Numbered from the stretch's first letter, positions 31,555 to 40,984 are shown. The stretch: DNA of 64,000 bases from Ferdinandcohnia sp036965045 (GCF_036965045.1 NZ_JBALOV010000038.1:1-64000), one strand, 5' to 3'. Notes: generated by a model from the sequence alone, not told the origin. Program-made: numbers and translations.

Positions 31555-32622
31555 ATGAAAAATCTTGTTATACTTGGTGGAGGGTATGGTGGAATGCGAA
31601 TTTTACATCGCCTGCTGCCGAATCAATTACCCGATGGATTTAAAATCACCTTACTTGACCGAGCACCATATCATAGTTTAAAAACGGAATTTTACGCTCT
31701 TGCCGCAGGTACCACTTCTGATTCGCATGTTCGCGTAGCATTTCCAGAACACCCTCGTTTGCACGTAAAATTTGGGGAAGTTACGGGCATTGATTTGAAT
31801 GAAAAACTGGTTCATGTAAAAGATGAAGAATCAATAAGCTATGATGATTTAGTGATTGGATTAGGCTGTGAGGATAAATATCATAATGTGCCAGGTGCAA
31901 AGGAATACACCTATAGCATCCAGTCGATTGATAACGCAAGGCAAACCTACCAGAGGCTTAATAATCTCCCATCTGGTGCAACTGTTTCCATCGTGGGAGC
32001 AGGTCTAAGTGGGGTCGAATTAGCAAGTGAACTTCACGAAAGTAGACCGGATTTGCATATTAAGCTTTTCGATCGAGGAAAGCACATCCTTTCCGCTTTT
32101 CCAGAAAAATTAAGTATGTATGTGGAAAACTGGTTTGATAAAAACGAAATAGAGATTATTAATAACTCTAATATTACAAGAGTCGAAGAAAACTTCTTAT
32201 ATAATAACGACGAACCTGTCCAAAGTGATGTTATTGTTTGGACAGCTGGTACCCAACCCAATAAAGTTGTTCGTGACTTAGATGTTGAAAAAGACGGAAG
32301 CGGTCGTGTGGTTTTAACCCCACAACACAATTTGCCAAATAATGAGCATGTTTATGTTGTTGGGGACTGTGCAAGCTTACCACATGCACCAAGTGCACAG
32401 CTTGCAGAAGGGCAGGCAGAACAAATTGTTCAGGTTCTTCTAAAACGTTGGAAAGGTGAGGAGCCTCCAGCTGAGTTCCCTAAAATTAAGCTAAAAGGCG
32501 TCCTTGGTTCATTAGGTAAAAAAGAAGGCTTTGGATTAGTGGCCGAACGTCCACTTACAGGACGTGTACCACGTATGTTAAAATCCGGAGTATTATGGAT
32601 GTATAAGTATCATAATGGATAA
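31555..32622 (+). CDS. yutJ: YutJ, NADH dehydrogenase-like flavoprotein
   Basis: A 355-residue two-dinucleotide-binding flavoprotein of the NDH-2 family. FAD motif LGGGYGGMRIL (about 5-15), NADH motif VSIVGAGLSGVELASEL (about 143-159), and VYVVGDCASLPHAPSAQLAEGQ near 262-283 (quoted in part: VGDCASLPHAPSAQLAEG). It lacks the long C-terminal membrane part of full NDH-2 enzymes. It is a paralogue of yumB 1.4 kb away. It likely oxidises NADH with quinone or another acceptor. ATG with GGGG upstream; own terminator. Confidence 0.88.
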   Translation: MKNLVILGGGYGGMRILHRLLPNQLPDGFKITLLDRAPYHSLKTEFYALAAGTTSDSHVRVAFPEHPRLHVKFGEVTGIDLNEKLVHVKDEESISYDDLVIGLGCEDKYHNVPGAKEYTYSIQSIDNARQTYQRLNNLPSGATVSIVGAGLSGVELASELHESRPDLHIKLFDRGKHILSAFPEKLSMYVENWFDKNEIEIINNSNITRVEENFLYNNDEPVQSDVIVWTAGTQPNKVVRDLDVEKDGSGRVVLTPQHNLPNNEHVYVVGDCASLPHAPSAQLAEGQAEQIVQVLLKRWKGEEPPAEFPKIKLKGVLGSLGKKEGFGLVAERPLTGRVPRMLKSGVLWMYKYHNG

Positions 32623-32630
32623 TGACTATA

Positions 32631-32663
32631 AAATCGCGGTTATTTATGGAGCCGCGATTTTTT
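32631..32663 (+). terminator. terminator of yutJ
   Basis: AAATCGCGG (32631-32639) / CCGCGATTT (32652-32660) followed by TTT. Confidence 0.85.
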
Positions 32664-32745
32664 GGTTTTGTGACGGAATACTTCGTTCAGGGACAAACCT
32701 ACTGATATGACTGACATTTGGCTTTTGGCCCCTACTTTCACTCAT

Positions 32746-33075
32746 TTATTCAGCTGCCTTGTACCCGTATTTCTCCATTTCCGTGTAAATCGTTTTTAGT
32801 TTTGGGCTACCTTCTCCGACAACTGTACCTTCTAACACAACGACAGGATAAAACATATCTTCGTCAATAACACGACGAGCAAACGTTTTTTTCTCTTCGT
32901 CTCCTGGTGGATCAAAAATATCAATATGTGTAATGTCGAAGGGTTGGTTTGGAAACTTTCTACTCAAGGCTGCTTCAAGCCATTCATAGGTTTCCTTTGA
33001 AGAAGGAAGGTTCACACAACTAGGGCAAAGTACTTCTGCACCATACACACAAATCTCAACTTTTTGCTTTTCCAT
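32746..33075 (-). CDS. yuzD: YuzD family protein (DUF1462)
   Basis: A 109-residue protein with thioredoxin-like features: a CxxC in GAEVLCPSCVNLPSSKETYEW near residues 17-20 (quoted in part: LCPSCVNLPSSKETYEW), then YPVVVLEGTVVGEG resembling the cis-proline side of the fold. The family is found beside yutI and yutJ in Bacillus; function unknown, possibly thiol redox linked to Fe-S biogenesis. Convergent with yutJ and divergent from yutI. Confidence 0.85.
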   Translation of the reverse strand: MEKQKVEICVYGAEVLCPSCVNLPSSKETYEWLEAALSRKFPNQPFDITHIDIFDPPGDEEKKTFARRVIDEDMFYPVVVLEGTVVGEGSPKLKTIYTEMEKYGYKAAE

Positions 33076-33287
33076 TTCTCGCTCTCCTTTTCCCCAATCG
33101 TATCTTTTTTCATTTTACTAAAAATCTGTTAAAATAGACACTGAAAGTAATTTTGAATACATCACAGATTTTCTCAATACGCATATGTAATTAGAAATTG
33201 GAAAAATGCTTCTCTTGGTTTTAATAGATTTTTTCCATCAAACAGATTATAATAATTATAAAGGTATGAGGAAAGGAGTCAAACGTT

Positions 33288-33515
33288 ATGGATATTAAAG
33301 AGCAAGTACAAGAAGTACTAGACAAACTTCGTCCATTTTTACTTCGTGATGGCGGAGACTGCGATTTAGTTGATGTAGAAGATGGTGTTGTTAAGCTTCG
33401 TTTATTAGGTGCTTGTGGAACATGCCCAAGCTCTACAATCACATTAAAGGCTGGAATTGAACGCGCATTATTAGAAGAAGTTCCAGGTGTAGTCGAAGTT
33501 GAACAAGTTTTCTAA
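33288..33515 (+). CDS. yutI: NifU-like Fe-S scaffold protein, YutI
   Basis: A 75-residue NifU C-terminal-type domain. It begins with the helix EQVQEVLDKLRPFLLRDGGD and has the cluster-binding CxxC in LLGACGTCPSSTITLK. Such proteins assemble or carry [4Fe-4S] clusters. The ATG has AAAGGAG upstream. It is monocistronic with a terminator. Together with yutM it gives this segment two late-acting Fe-S delivery proteins. Confidence 0.93.
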   Translation: MDIKEQVQEVLDKLRPFLLRDGGDCDLVDVEDGVVKLRLLGACGTCPSSTITLKAGIERALLEEVPGVVEVEQVF

Positions 33516-33535
33516 TAAATAAATGAATGTGATCG

Positions 33536-33564
33536 ATGCCTCAATTTTTTGGGGCATTTTTTTT
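33536..33564 (+). terminator. terminator of yutI
   Basis: ATGCCTC (33536-33542) / GGGGCAT (33551-33557) with one G-T pair, followed by a run of T. Confidence 0.8.
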
Positions 33565-33652
33565 ATGCATGTGAATGACTTGTGATCATAATTTTATAAT
33601 AGTGGCAGTAATTCAGATTTAGTGGCAGTATTGTCAATAACCGGAACGTTTC

Positions 33653-33688
33653 AATTCAAAAAGCGAAACCTATTAAGTGGTTTCGCTT
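33653..33688 (-). terminator. terminator of the hom-thrC-thrB operon
   Basis: AAGCGAAACC (33661-33670) / GGTTTCGCTT (33679-33688), T-run on the minus strand, just after the thrB stop. Confidence 0.9.
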
Positions 33689-33691
33689 CTT

Positions 33692-34609
33692 TTATTCATG
33701 CACCGAAAGGGAAGTTAACGTACTGCCATTTTTCTCAATCGATACTTCTTCGACTTGATATCCTTCAAATACAAGGGAGAGATCCGCCTTTAGCTGTTTA
33801 CCTCGTCCACTTTCGGTAAAGCAAATGACGGTTGGCCCAGCTCCACTAATGGCAACGCCGAATGCTCCCGCTTTCTTAGCAACTTGATGAATGCTGTTAA
33901 ATTCCGGAATGAGTTTTGCGCGATATTGCTGATGGAATAAATCCAGCTCCATCATTTTCCCCATTAATTCAAGGTTCTTTGTTAAAATAGCCGCAATCAT
34001 TACATTGCTAATGGAGCTAGCTTTTACTGCTTCTTGATAGGATAATTCTGTCGGCAAAACATTACGAGCATCCTTGGTCTTTAGTTCATAGGAAGGAATA
34101 ACAACCACCATATCAAAGGCTACATCATTCACATGTATAAGATCAGTGTCCTCACTTCCACGATGGCTGCCAATGACTAAGCCTCCAAATAACGATGCCC
34201 CAACATTATCGGGATGTCCTTCAAAATCACAGGCTAATTCAAGCTTTTGTTGATTGGTAAGTTGAAGATCACAAAGTTCATTTACAAGCTCAATTGCCGC
34301 AATAATGGCTGCTGCACTACTTCCAAGACCTCTTGCTAACGGAATTTTACTGTCTACATAAACCTTGCAGGAAGGTAGCTCACATGAAAAAGTCTGGGCT
34401 ACCTTTGCTGCGATTTGATAGATAAAATTTTCTTTATCTGTTGGCGTATCTGCAATTTCCTCTGATTGCGGAACAAACTCCCATTGATTACTTGGTTCGA
34501 CCTGAAGAGTTAAATATCGGTTGACCGCCAATCCTAAAGAATCAAATCCAGGTCCAAGATTTGCTGTGCTTGCTGGTACTTTTATTTGAAAGGCTTGATC
34601 AAACTTCAT
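33692..34609 (-). CDS. thrB: homoserine kinase
   Basis: A 305-residue GHMP-family kinase that phosphorylates homoserine in threonine synthesis. KVPASTANLGPGFDSLGLA is at the N-terminus, the ATP-binding motif PLARGLGSSAAAI near 90, and FGVAISGAGPTVICF near the C-terminus. The frame runs upstream into thrC, but AGGAG is placed nine bases before the ATG at 34609, giving an 11-base overlap with thrC. Last gene of the operon. Confidence 0.95.
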   Translation of the reverse strand: MKFDQAFQIKVPASTANLGPGFDSLGLAVNRYLTLQVEPSNQWEFVPQSEEIADTPTDKENFIYQIAAKVAQTFSCELPSCKVYVDSKIPLARGLGSSAAAIIAAIELVNELCDLQLTNQQKLELACDFEGHPDNVGASLFGGLVIGSHRGSEDTDLIHVNDVAFDMVVVIPSYELKTKDARNVLPTELSYQEAVKASSISNVMIAAILTKNLELMGKMMELDLFHQQYRAKLIPEFNSIHQVAKKAGAFGVAISGAGPTVICFTESGRGKQLKADLSLVFEGYQVEEVSIEKNGSTLTSLSVHE

Positions 34610-35666
34610 GTAAAACGGCTCCTCGAATATGATCATAAACAGCCTTTTCATCGTTAGGCAATACAACCGGTTTAATTGAAGCTGCTTCAATTGCAATATT
34701 AGGATCTTTTAACCCATTTCCGGTTAGAACAGCAACGACTTTGCTACCTTTTTTAATTTCACCGCTGCGCACTTGCTTGATGACGCCAGCAATCGATGCA
34801 CAAGAGCCTGGCTCAGCAAACACGCCTTCTTTTCGTGCTAATAATTGATATGCTTCAAGGATTTCATCATCTGAAACCTCATCAATTTTACCGTTTGACT
34901 CACTTGCAGCTGCTACAGCTTTATCCCAGCTTGCAGGGTTTCCAATTCGGATTGCAGTTGCAACAGTCTCAGGTTCTTCAATGACTTTATTTTTAACAAT
35001 TGCCGCTGCACCCTCTGCTTCAAATCCATGCATCTCAGGAAGGCCGGTATTATGACGCTCGTGATATTCTTTAAATCCCTTCCAGTATGCTGTGATATTC
35101 CCTGCATTTCCAACTGGAATTGCCAATACATCAGGAGCACCGTCCAGCTGTACACAAATTTCAAATGCAGCTGTTTTTTGTCCTTCAATTCGATATGGGT
35201 TTACAGAGTTTACAAGAGTAATTGGTGCAGTTTCACTGATATTACGAACCATCTTTAATGCATGATCGAAGTTCCCTTCGATTGAAATGATTTCAGCACC
35301 ATACATGACTGCCTGCGCTAATTTACCCATTGCAATCTTACCCTCAGGGATAACAACGATACAGCGAAGTCCCGCTCGAGCTGCATATGCCGCTGCTGCT
35401 GCTGAAGTATTTCCAGTTGACGCACAGATAATTGTATCGCTGCCTGCTTCAACGGCTTTCGCAACCGCCATCACCATACCACGGTCTTTAAAAGAACCTG
35501 TTGGGTTTGCTCCTTCAACTTTTACATATAATTCAACACCAAGATCCTCTGAAATGGAATGTAGCGGAATTAATGGTGTATTTCCCTCATTCAATGAAAG
35601 CATTGGAGTATTTGTATTTACCGGTAAGTATTCGCGAAATTGTTGTAAAAGACCTTGCCATCTCAT
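34599..35666 (-). CDS. thrC: threonine synthase
   Basis: A 355-residue PLP enzyme converting O-phosphohomoserine to threonine. The PLP lysine lies in NPTGSFKDRGM (about residue 60). The phosphate-binding loops ASTGNTSAAAAAYAARAG and IPVGNAGNITAYWKGF are present, and LTGNGLKDP lies near the end. Its ATG overlaps the hom stop in an ATGA arrangement. Short, unextended form typical of Bacillus. Confidence 0.96.
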   Translation of the reverse strand: MRWQGLLQQFREYLPVNTNTPMLSLNEGNTPLIPLHSISEDLGVELYVKVEGANPTGSFKDRGMVMAVAKAVEAGSDTIICASTGNTSAAAAAYAARAGLRCIVVIPEGKIAMGKLAQAVMYGAEIISIEGNFDHALKMVRNISETAPITLVNSVNPYRIEGQKTAAFEICVQLDGAPDVLAIPVGNAGNITAYWKGFKEYHERHNTGLPEMHGFEAEGAAAIVKNKVIEEPETVATAIRIGNPASWDKAVAAASESNGKIDEVSDDEILEAYQLLARKEGVFAEPGSCASIAGVIKQVRSGEIKKGSKVVAVLTGNGLKDPNIAIEAASIKPVVLPNDEKAVYDHIRGAVLHEV

Positions 35667-36961
35667 GCTTGGTTTCCTCCTTCAACTCGATAAGAGCTTT
35701 TCACATCTTCGATAATTTGTAGATCTCTAAGCTGTACTAAAATTTCCTCGTAGTCTTGTAATGATGCTTGATGAGTGACAAGGACAATTTCAGCTAAATC
35801 TTTATTCTTTAACGGTAATTGAAGGATTTTCTCAAAACTTACACCGCGTTCAGAGAAGAGGGATGTGATTTTTGCAAATGCCCCAACTTGATCCTTTACG
35901 TGGATACGTAAGAAGTATTTTGAGAAAATCTCAGAGTCGTCTTTTAATTTTTTCTCATATTGAGGTGAAACAGCACTAAGCCCATTAACCCCAAGTCTCA
36001 TATTTTTCATAACAGCCACTAAATCTGAAACAATCGATGTAGCAGTTGGTAAACTTCCTGCCCCTGGTCCATAGAACATTGTTTCCCCGACTGCTTCTCC
36101 ATACACATAAACCGCATTATACTCGTCATTTACTCCTGCAAGTGGGTGTAATTCCGGAAGTAGTGTTGGTTGAACACTTACTTCAACTTTCTCTCCCTTA
36201 CGATGTGCAGTGCCGATTAACTTAAGCACATAGCCTAAACGCTTGCTATATTCGATATCATCGCTTGTTACAGAAGAAATCCCTTGAACGCGAACATCTT
36301 TCAGTTCGATATTCATGGAGTATCCTAATGAAGCGAGAATGGCCATCTTTCTTGCTGCATCAAGTCCTTCCACATCTGATGTTGGGTCTGCCTCAGCATA
36401 GCCAAGCTCCTGTGCTTCTTTCAATACTTCCTCATAGGCGCTGCCGAATTTGCTCATCTTGGTTAAAATAAAGTTTGTTGTTCCGTTCACAATCCCCATC
36501 ATTTTAATGATTCGGTCAGATGCAAAGCCATCGACTAAACCGCGTAGGATTGGAATCCCGCCTGCAACACTAGCTTCATAGAACAAGTCACACCCGTTTT
36601 CAGTTGCAACTTTTAATAGTTCTGGCCCATATAACGCCATTAAGTCCTTATTGGCCGTAACAACATGTTTTTTATTACGTAGCGATTGAAGCACTAATTG
36701 TCTTGTATCCTCTACTCCACCCATTACCTCAATGACAACATCAATATCAGGATCTTCAATCACATCATTTGCATTTGTAGTCAAATAGGATGGATCAATT
36801 TCAACAGTTCGATGTTTATGAATATCTTGAACTAATACCTTCTTTACTTCTATTGGGCATCCAACTTGATGCATTAATTTATCTTGATGATTTTTTAAAA
36901 TCGTTACGACGCCACTGCCAACCGTACCTAATCCTAATAATCCAACCGAAATACTCTTCAT
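35663..36961 (-). CDS. hom: homoserine dehydrogenase
   Basis: A 432-residue enzyme reducing aspartate semialdehyde to homoserine, the branch point to threonine and methionine. N-terminal NAD(P) motif LLGLGTVGSGVV. The catalytic region contains GTTNFILTKM and GYAEADPTSDVEGLDAARK. A C-terminal ACT domain (about 350-425, LRIHVKDQVGAFAKITSLF) should give feedback control by threonine. It is the first gene of hom-thrC-thrB, with a strong promoter 60-85 bases upstream. Confidence 0.96.
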   Translation of the reverse strand: MKSISVGLLGLGTVGSGVVTILKNHQDKLMHQVGCPIEVKKVLVQDIHKHRTVEIDPSYLTTNANDVIEDPDIDVVIEVMGGVEDTRQLVLQSLRNKKHVVTANKDLMALYGPELLKVATENGCDLFYEASVAGGIPILRGLVDGFASDRIIKMMGIVNGTTNFILTKMSKFGSAYEEVLKEAQELGYAEADPTSDVEGLDAARKMAILASLGYSMNIELKDVRVQGISSVTSDDIEYSKRLGYVLKLIGTAHRKGEKVEVSVQPTLLPELHPLAGVNDEYNAVYVYGEAVGETMFYGPGAGSLPTATSIVSDLVAVMKNMRLGVNGLSAVSPQYEKKLKDDSEIFSKYFLRIHVKDQVGAFAKITSLFSERGVSFEKILQLPLKNKDLAEIVLVTHQASLQDYEEILVQLRDLQIIEDVKSSYRVEGGNQA

Positions 36962-37018
36962 TTTTTATTCCGCCTCTCCTGTATTCCTCAGAAATACATT
37001 TGTCCTTCTATAAAAGAC

Positions 37019-37047
37019 ATTATAATAGTGATGCTATGTCATTACAA
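37019..37047 (-). promoter_or_regulatory. sigma-A promoter of hom-thrC-thrB
   Basis: Minus strand TTGTAA (37042-37047), 17-base spacer, TATAAT (37019-37024). No T-box or riboswitch-like leader is apparent in the short 5' region. Confidence 0.8.
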
Positions 37048-37142
37048 GTACTTTTTTTAAAACTTTTTCCATGAAAACGTTTAACTTACTGATATAAAGG
37101 GTTATTTTTTTATTAAAAAAATTCTTCAGAAAATTATCTTAA

Positions 37143-37174
37143 AAATAAATGGCACCTTCATTTGCGAAGGTGCC
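37143..37174 (-). terminator. terminator of the hydroxyacid dehydrogenase gene
   Basis: GGCACCTTC (37151-37159) / GAAGGTGCC (37166-37174), six-base loop, T-rich tail on the minus strand. Confidence 0.9.
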
Positions 37175-37184
37175 TACGAAAAAC

Positions 37185-38174
37185 TTATTTTAGCGACAGT
37201 CCCCATTCTTTGTTAATTAATGTCTTTGGTTGTTTGTTCTTCAAAACAAGTTCGATATTCTTGCAGCAGAGTGCCATCATCGCTATTCGAGTTTCCCTAC
37301 TTGAGGACCCAATATGAGGCAATGCAACAACATTTGGCAACGTCAATAATGGATGGTCTACATCGACAGGCTCCCTTGCAAAAACGTCCAGTCCTGCTGC
37401 AGCAATGTCGCCATCGACTAACGCTTGATATAAGGCGTCTTCATCAACAACTGGTCCTCTTGATACATTTATGAAAATGGCTGATTTTCTCATTTTACCA
37501 AAGCTCTCCTGATTAAATAGGCCTCTTGTTTCCGCTGTAAGTGGGGTTAAACACACAATAAAATCAGAAGCCTCAATTAATTCATCAAAGCCTACATACG
37601 TACAACCGATGCGTTCCTCGGCAGCCAAATTTCGAGACCGATTATGATAGAGAATATCCATTTCAAAGCCAGTTGCACGTTTTGCCACTGCTTCCCCAAT
37701 TTTCCCCATTCCAACGATCCCAATTGTTTTATGATGCACATCATGACCTGCGAGTAATAATGGACTCCAGCTTTTCCACTTGCCATTTTTAACAAACTCA
37801 GCTGCTTCAACAACTCTTCTTGCCGTTGCAAGCAATAAAGCAAAAGTTAAATCGGCTGTTGTATCTGTTAAGACATCAGGTGTGTTGCAAACAGCGATTC
37901 CCTTTTGGTTGGCATACTCTATGTCAATATTGTCAAAACCAACTGCAAGGTTTGCTATTACTTTCAACTTAGGTGCTGCATCAAGAAGCTCTTTATCTAT
38001 ATTTTCAGACAGCATCGTTAATAGAGCATCTGCTTTTTTTACTTCTTCAAGAAGCACTTCTCTTGGCACGGCCTTTTCCTCGTCGTTCCAGATATGAACT
38101 TCTGCTACATCCCTTAATGATTGAATCGCTACTTCAGGTAGTTTTCTCGTAATGAAAACATATGGCTTTGTCAT
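37185..38174 (-). CDS. D-2-hydroxyacid dehydrogenase (glyoxylate/hydroxypyruvate reductase type)
   Basis: A 329-residue NAD(P)-dependent enzyme reducing 2-keto acids. The Rossmann motif is TIGIVGMGKIGEAVAKRATG (about 149-168). The catalytic arginine lies in NVSRGPVVDEDAL, the glutamate in DVFAREPVDVDHPLL, and the histidine in LPHIGSSSRETR. Closest to glyoxylate/gluconate 2-dehydrogenase-like members. Exact substrate not deducible. Single gene between the hom operon and yutH. Confidence 0.9.
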   Translation of the reverse strand: MTKPYVFITRKLPEVAIQSLRDVAEVHIWNDEEKAVPREVLLEEVKKADALLTMLSENIDKELLDAAPKLKVIANLAVGFDNIDIEYANQKGIAVCNTPDVLTDTTADLTFALLLATARRVVEAAEFVKNGKWKSWSPLLLAGHDVHHKTIGIVGMGKIGEAVAKRATGFEMDILYHNRSRNLAAEERIGCTYVGFDELIEASDFIVCLTPLTAETRGLFNQESFGKMRKSAIFINVSRGPVVDEDALYQALVDGDIAAAGLDVFAREPVDVDHPLLTLPNVVALPHIGSSSRETRIAMMALCCKNIELVLKNKQPKTLINKEWGLSLK

Positions 38175-38225
38175 TTCGTTACCTCTTAAAAAGATTTATT
38201 CATATTTCTATAGTACCATATATCT

Positions 38226-39230
38226 TTATATTTGAAGCCAATTGATGTTCGGAATTGTTAGTCTTTTTTCATTCACTCCAACATTTGCTAAGAAGGTGGC
38301 TAAAAAGCGTTCATGCTCACTAGAATGGGTTAGCATGGCTTCTAGCCTTTGTAATTGTTGTTCTTTTTTGTTCTCCGATTCCGTCATATAATACCCTTCA
38401 ATACATTCGAAAAAATGAAGCGGAAACACTAACCGGGCATATAAAAGTCTCCAAGAAAAGGGAGACAGTGTATTGACCCGCTCATACTCCTTAAGGAAGT
38501 GAATGATTTGCCCATTTTTCCTGTTTCCCCCAGATGTATATTGATCACGGATATATTCGGCTAAGTCCCTTGTATAGTGGTCATACACCCATTCGGTCGG
38601 AATTTTTGTATATGAATCTTTATCCCATGAATTTTCCGTAAATCGGTGATAACAAATCGTCGCTGAATCGATTGGCGAAGGTGTCTCATCTATTTCGGTA
38701 TCGACTAAATATTGAATCGCATTTTCCGTTAATCCTATATAATATGGAAAAGCTTCAACGAATAATGTTTCAAATCGGTTATCAGGATGTTGCCTTACTT
38801 TTTCCTTCCAGAATATCTCCATTTGATCTAGCCTTTTCTCCCATAGAAATTTCCATTGTCCAATTCGATTTAGATTATTGACCTGATATGGAAAGCTTCT
38901 CCCACGTTTATGAAAACGCGCTAATTCATAACCTAATGTATTAGAGACTCGATGAGTATAAACTGGACATCTAATTAGAACAACCTCTTCATCATTGATC
39001 ATAGTGCTTAAATTCCCTTCAACAGTCGGTAAAATCGAGCCGACACGAATATCCCCTTTTTGTATCATATAATCACTAAGAAGCTTCATTTCATAAAGCT
39101 CTTCCTGTTCCAATTTAGATATTGGCACAATACAATATACTATATTTCGATAGATGATTGCTTCATAGCCAAATGCCTGTACTGACCGTTCCACCTTTAA
39201 TTGGTAATGTTCAAAAAGTGAATCTTTCAT
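38226..39230 (-). CDS. yutH: YutH, spore coat-associated kinase-fold protein
   Basis: A 334-residue protein of the CotS/YutH group, whose members have an aminoglycoside-phosphotransferase/kinase-like fold and are deposited in the spore coat. A phosphotransferase-like core is seen in ICYHRFTENSWDKDSYTKIP with nearby WVYDHYTRDLAEYIRDQY. The usual HxD-type catalytic loop is not obvious, as in many coat members. Its position next to yutG follows B. subtilis. Probably expressed in the mother cell. Confidence 0.82.
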   Translation of the reverse strand: MKDSLFEHYQLKVERSVQAFGYEAIIYRNIVYCIVPISKLEQEELYEMKLLSDYMIQKGDIRVGSILPTVEGNLSTMINDEEVVLIRCPVYTHRVSNTLGYELARFHKRGRSFPYQVNNLNRIGQWKFLWEKRLDQMEIFWKEKVRQHPDNRFETLFVEAFPYYIGLTENAIQYLVDTEIDETPSPIDSATICYHRFTENSWDKDSYTKIPTEWVYDHYTRDLAEYIRDQYTSGGNRKNGQIIHFLKEYERVNTLSPFSWRLLYARLVFPLHFFECIEGYYMTESENKKEQQLQRLEAMLTHSSEHERFLATFLANVGVNEKRLTIPNINWLQI

Positions 39231-39371
39231 AAATCATCACCTCTCGCAAATACTATGTAAAACGTAATTCTCCAGTTAAAACATCTATATGAAACAAAAC
39301 AGCATTACTTGTGGTAAACTAGAAAATATTAGCAAAATTATTTTGAATACAGAAGAAATTAGGTGAAAGAG

Positions 39372-39872
39372 ATGAGCGAAGAAAATAAAATGAATGAGAT
39401 TGAACGAACTGCCCGAAAGTGGTTAGAGGAAAGAGGCGTCACCATCCAGGATATTGCGGAACTTGTGTACTATTTACAAAGCAAATACCATCCAAACCTA
39501 AAGATGGAGGAATGTGTGCATAATGTTGACCGCGTTCTAACGAAACGAGAAATCCAAAATGCGGTATTAACTGGAATTCAATTAGATAAACTTGCTGAAA
39601 AAGGGTTACTGGAGGAACCACTCCTTTCAACAATTCAAGTAGATGAGGGACTCTACGGAGTTGACGAAATCCTTGCCTTTTCAATTGTAAACGTTTATGG
39701 TTCTATCGGATTTACGAATTATGGATACATTGATAAGAAAAAACCTGGTATTTTAGCTCGGTTAAATGACAAATCAACGGGTGAATGTCATACATTTTTA
39801 GACGACATTGTAGGGGCTATCGCTGCAGCTGCATCCAGCCGATTAGCTCATCGTGCGGCAAATACAAATTAA
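39372..39872 (+). CDS. yutG: YutG, phosphatidylglycerophosphatase A family protein
   Basis: A 166-residue PgpA-like protein. The C-terminal half contains DEGLYGVDEILAFSIVNVYG and the acidic CHTFLDDIVGAIAAAAS, matching the acidic metal-binding pattern of PgpA. The N-terminal half is a soluble helical region. It may dephosphorylate phosphatidylglycerophosphate, as inferred from the family. AGGTG fits the ATG at 39372, nine bases inside the longest frame. Divergent from yutH; own terminator. Confidence 0.88.
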   Translation: MSEENKMNEIERTARKWLEERGVTIQDIAELVYYLQSKYHPNLKMEECVHNVDRVLTKREIQNAVLTGIQLDKLAEKGLLEEPLLSTIQVDEGLYGVDEILAFSIVNVYGSIGFTNYGYIDKKKPGILARLNDKSTGECHTFLDDIVGAIAAAASSRLAHRAANTN

Positions 39873-39877
39873 TGCAA

Positions 39878-39908
39878 AAAAGATCAAATCGTTCCGATTT
39901 GGTCTTTT
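39878..39908 (+). terminator. terminator of yutG
   Basis: AAAAGATCAAATCG (39878-39891) / CGATTTGGTCTTTT (39895-39908), one G-T pair, three-base loop. Confidence 0.9.
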
Positions 39909-39960
39909 CCATTGGTTAATAATGGTATACTGAATTCACAAATTATTTTGTACGAGGTGG

Positions 39961-40176
39961 ATGTGCGATGGACCTATTTTAAAAATACTTGGCCTTATCT
40001 TTATTGTAGTTGCATTCTTCATCACTCTACCAATGCAAAAAGAATTTAAAAATCATGACGGTAAAGTTCTAAATAGAAGTCTAATAAATCGATGGACTAG
40101 ACGCCTGAAAAAGTCTATATATTTGTTTTTAATTGGTGGCATATGTTCCATTGTCGGGGTTATTTTGTCCATTTAA
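39961..40176 (+). CDS. small two-span membrane protein
   Basis: A 71-residue protein with transmembrane segments at about 6-24 (ILKILGLIFIVVAFFITL) and 51-70, joined by a basic loop (NRWTRRLKKS). The loop basicity predicts both ends outside or a hairpin topology. The ATG at 39961 directly follows GAGGTGG, which is unusually close; no better in-frame start is visible, so the exact start is unsure. A shared terminator follows. No family recognised. Confidence 0.55.
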   Translation: MCDGPILKILGLIFIVVAFFITLPMQKEFKNHDGKVLNRSLINRWTRRLKKSIYLFLIGGICSIVGVILSI

Positions 40177-40201
40177 AAAACGCTCAACCTGAGCGTTTTT
40201 T
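40175..40201. terminator. bidirectional terminator between 39961-40176 and yutF
   Basis: AAAAAACGCTCA (40175-40186) / TGAGCGTTTTTT (40190-40201), three-base loop, between convergent stop codons. Confidence 0.92.
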
Positions 40202-40970
40202 AAATTCGTTCCATCCATTCCTTTAAACTGTTGATTGCGTAAGTAGGCTGTCGGTCATATCCTTTTAAAAGTTCAGCAGTGGTAACACCTGTATGAACAA
40301 GAAGGGTATCAATACCAGCGTTCATACCTGCCATGATATCTGTATCATAATAATCACCGATCATTATTGTGTCTTCTTTTGCAATACCTAATTTCTTTTG
40401 GGCTTGCTCCATGATTACTTTTTCCGGCTTTCCAATAAAAATCGGCTGAACTGTCGTTGACACAGTGACAACGGAGGTTAATGACCCATTGCCTGGCAAA
40501 AAGCCTCTTTCAGTTGGAATTGAAATATCACCATTTGTTGAAATAAAGGTTGCACCATTACGAACAGCTAAACAAGCAAGAGCAAATTTTTCATATGTAA
40601 CAGAACGGTCTATTCCAACAACAACAAAGTCTGGATTCTCTTCTTGAATGATAAAGCCTTTATCTTCTAATGCCTTACGGATTCCTTCTTCACCAATCAC
40701 ATATACAGTGTTACCTTTTTTTAGGTCATACATATAATTTGCTGTTGCTTGGCTTGTTGTGAACACTTGGTCTTCCGTACAAGCAATATCAAAATCACGA
40801 AGCTTTGCTGCAACTTGTTCTGGTGTTCTTGATGAATTATTGGTTACAAATAAATATGGAATTTGCTTTTCATTTAGCGCATTTACAAAGTCACATGCCT
40901 CATTTATACGCTCAGTACCGAGGTACATTGTGCCATCTAAGTCAATTAAATATCCTTTATATGTTTTCAC
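40200..40970 (-). CDS. yutF: YutF, HAD-superfamily IIA phosphatase
   Basis: A 256-residue NagD/PNPase-type HAD phosphatase. Motif I is DLDGTMYLG (both aspartates present), motif II lies in VTNNSSRTP, and the C-terminal motif IV is MIGDYYDTDIMAGMNAG. Family members dephosphorylate small metabolites; the natural substrate is unknown. The start is GTG with AAAAGGTG upstream. It lies 14 bases downstream of yutE on the same strand, so the two form an operon. Confidence 0.92.
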   Translation of the reverse strand: MKTYKGYLIDLDGTMYLGTERINEACDFVNALNEKQIPYLFVTNNSSRTPEQVAAKLRDFDIACTEDQVFTTSQATANYMYDLKKGNTVYVIGEEGIRKALEDKGFIIQEENPDFVVVGIDRSVTYEKFALACLAVRNGATFISTNGDISIPTERGFLPGNGSLTSVVTVSTTVQPIFIGKPEKVIMEQAQKKLGIAKEDTIMIGDYYDTDIMAGMNAGIDTLLVHTGVTTAELLKGYDRQPTYAINSLKEWMERI

Positions 40971-40984
40971 TAAATCACCTTTTA

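Noticed and set aside
33601..33632. Direct repeat AGTGGCAGTA, two copies 20 bases apart
   Set aside because: Too short and isolated to separate from chance; no link with a gene signal.
36962..37184. T-box or other amino-acid sensing leader before hom
   Set aside because: The promoter lies only about 60 bases from the start codon, leaving no room for a T-box. The hairpin at 37151-37174 belongs to the neighbouring gene's terminator.
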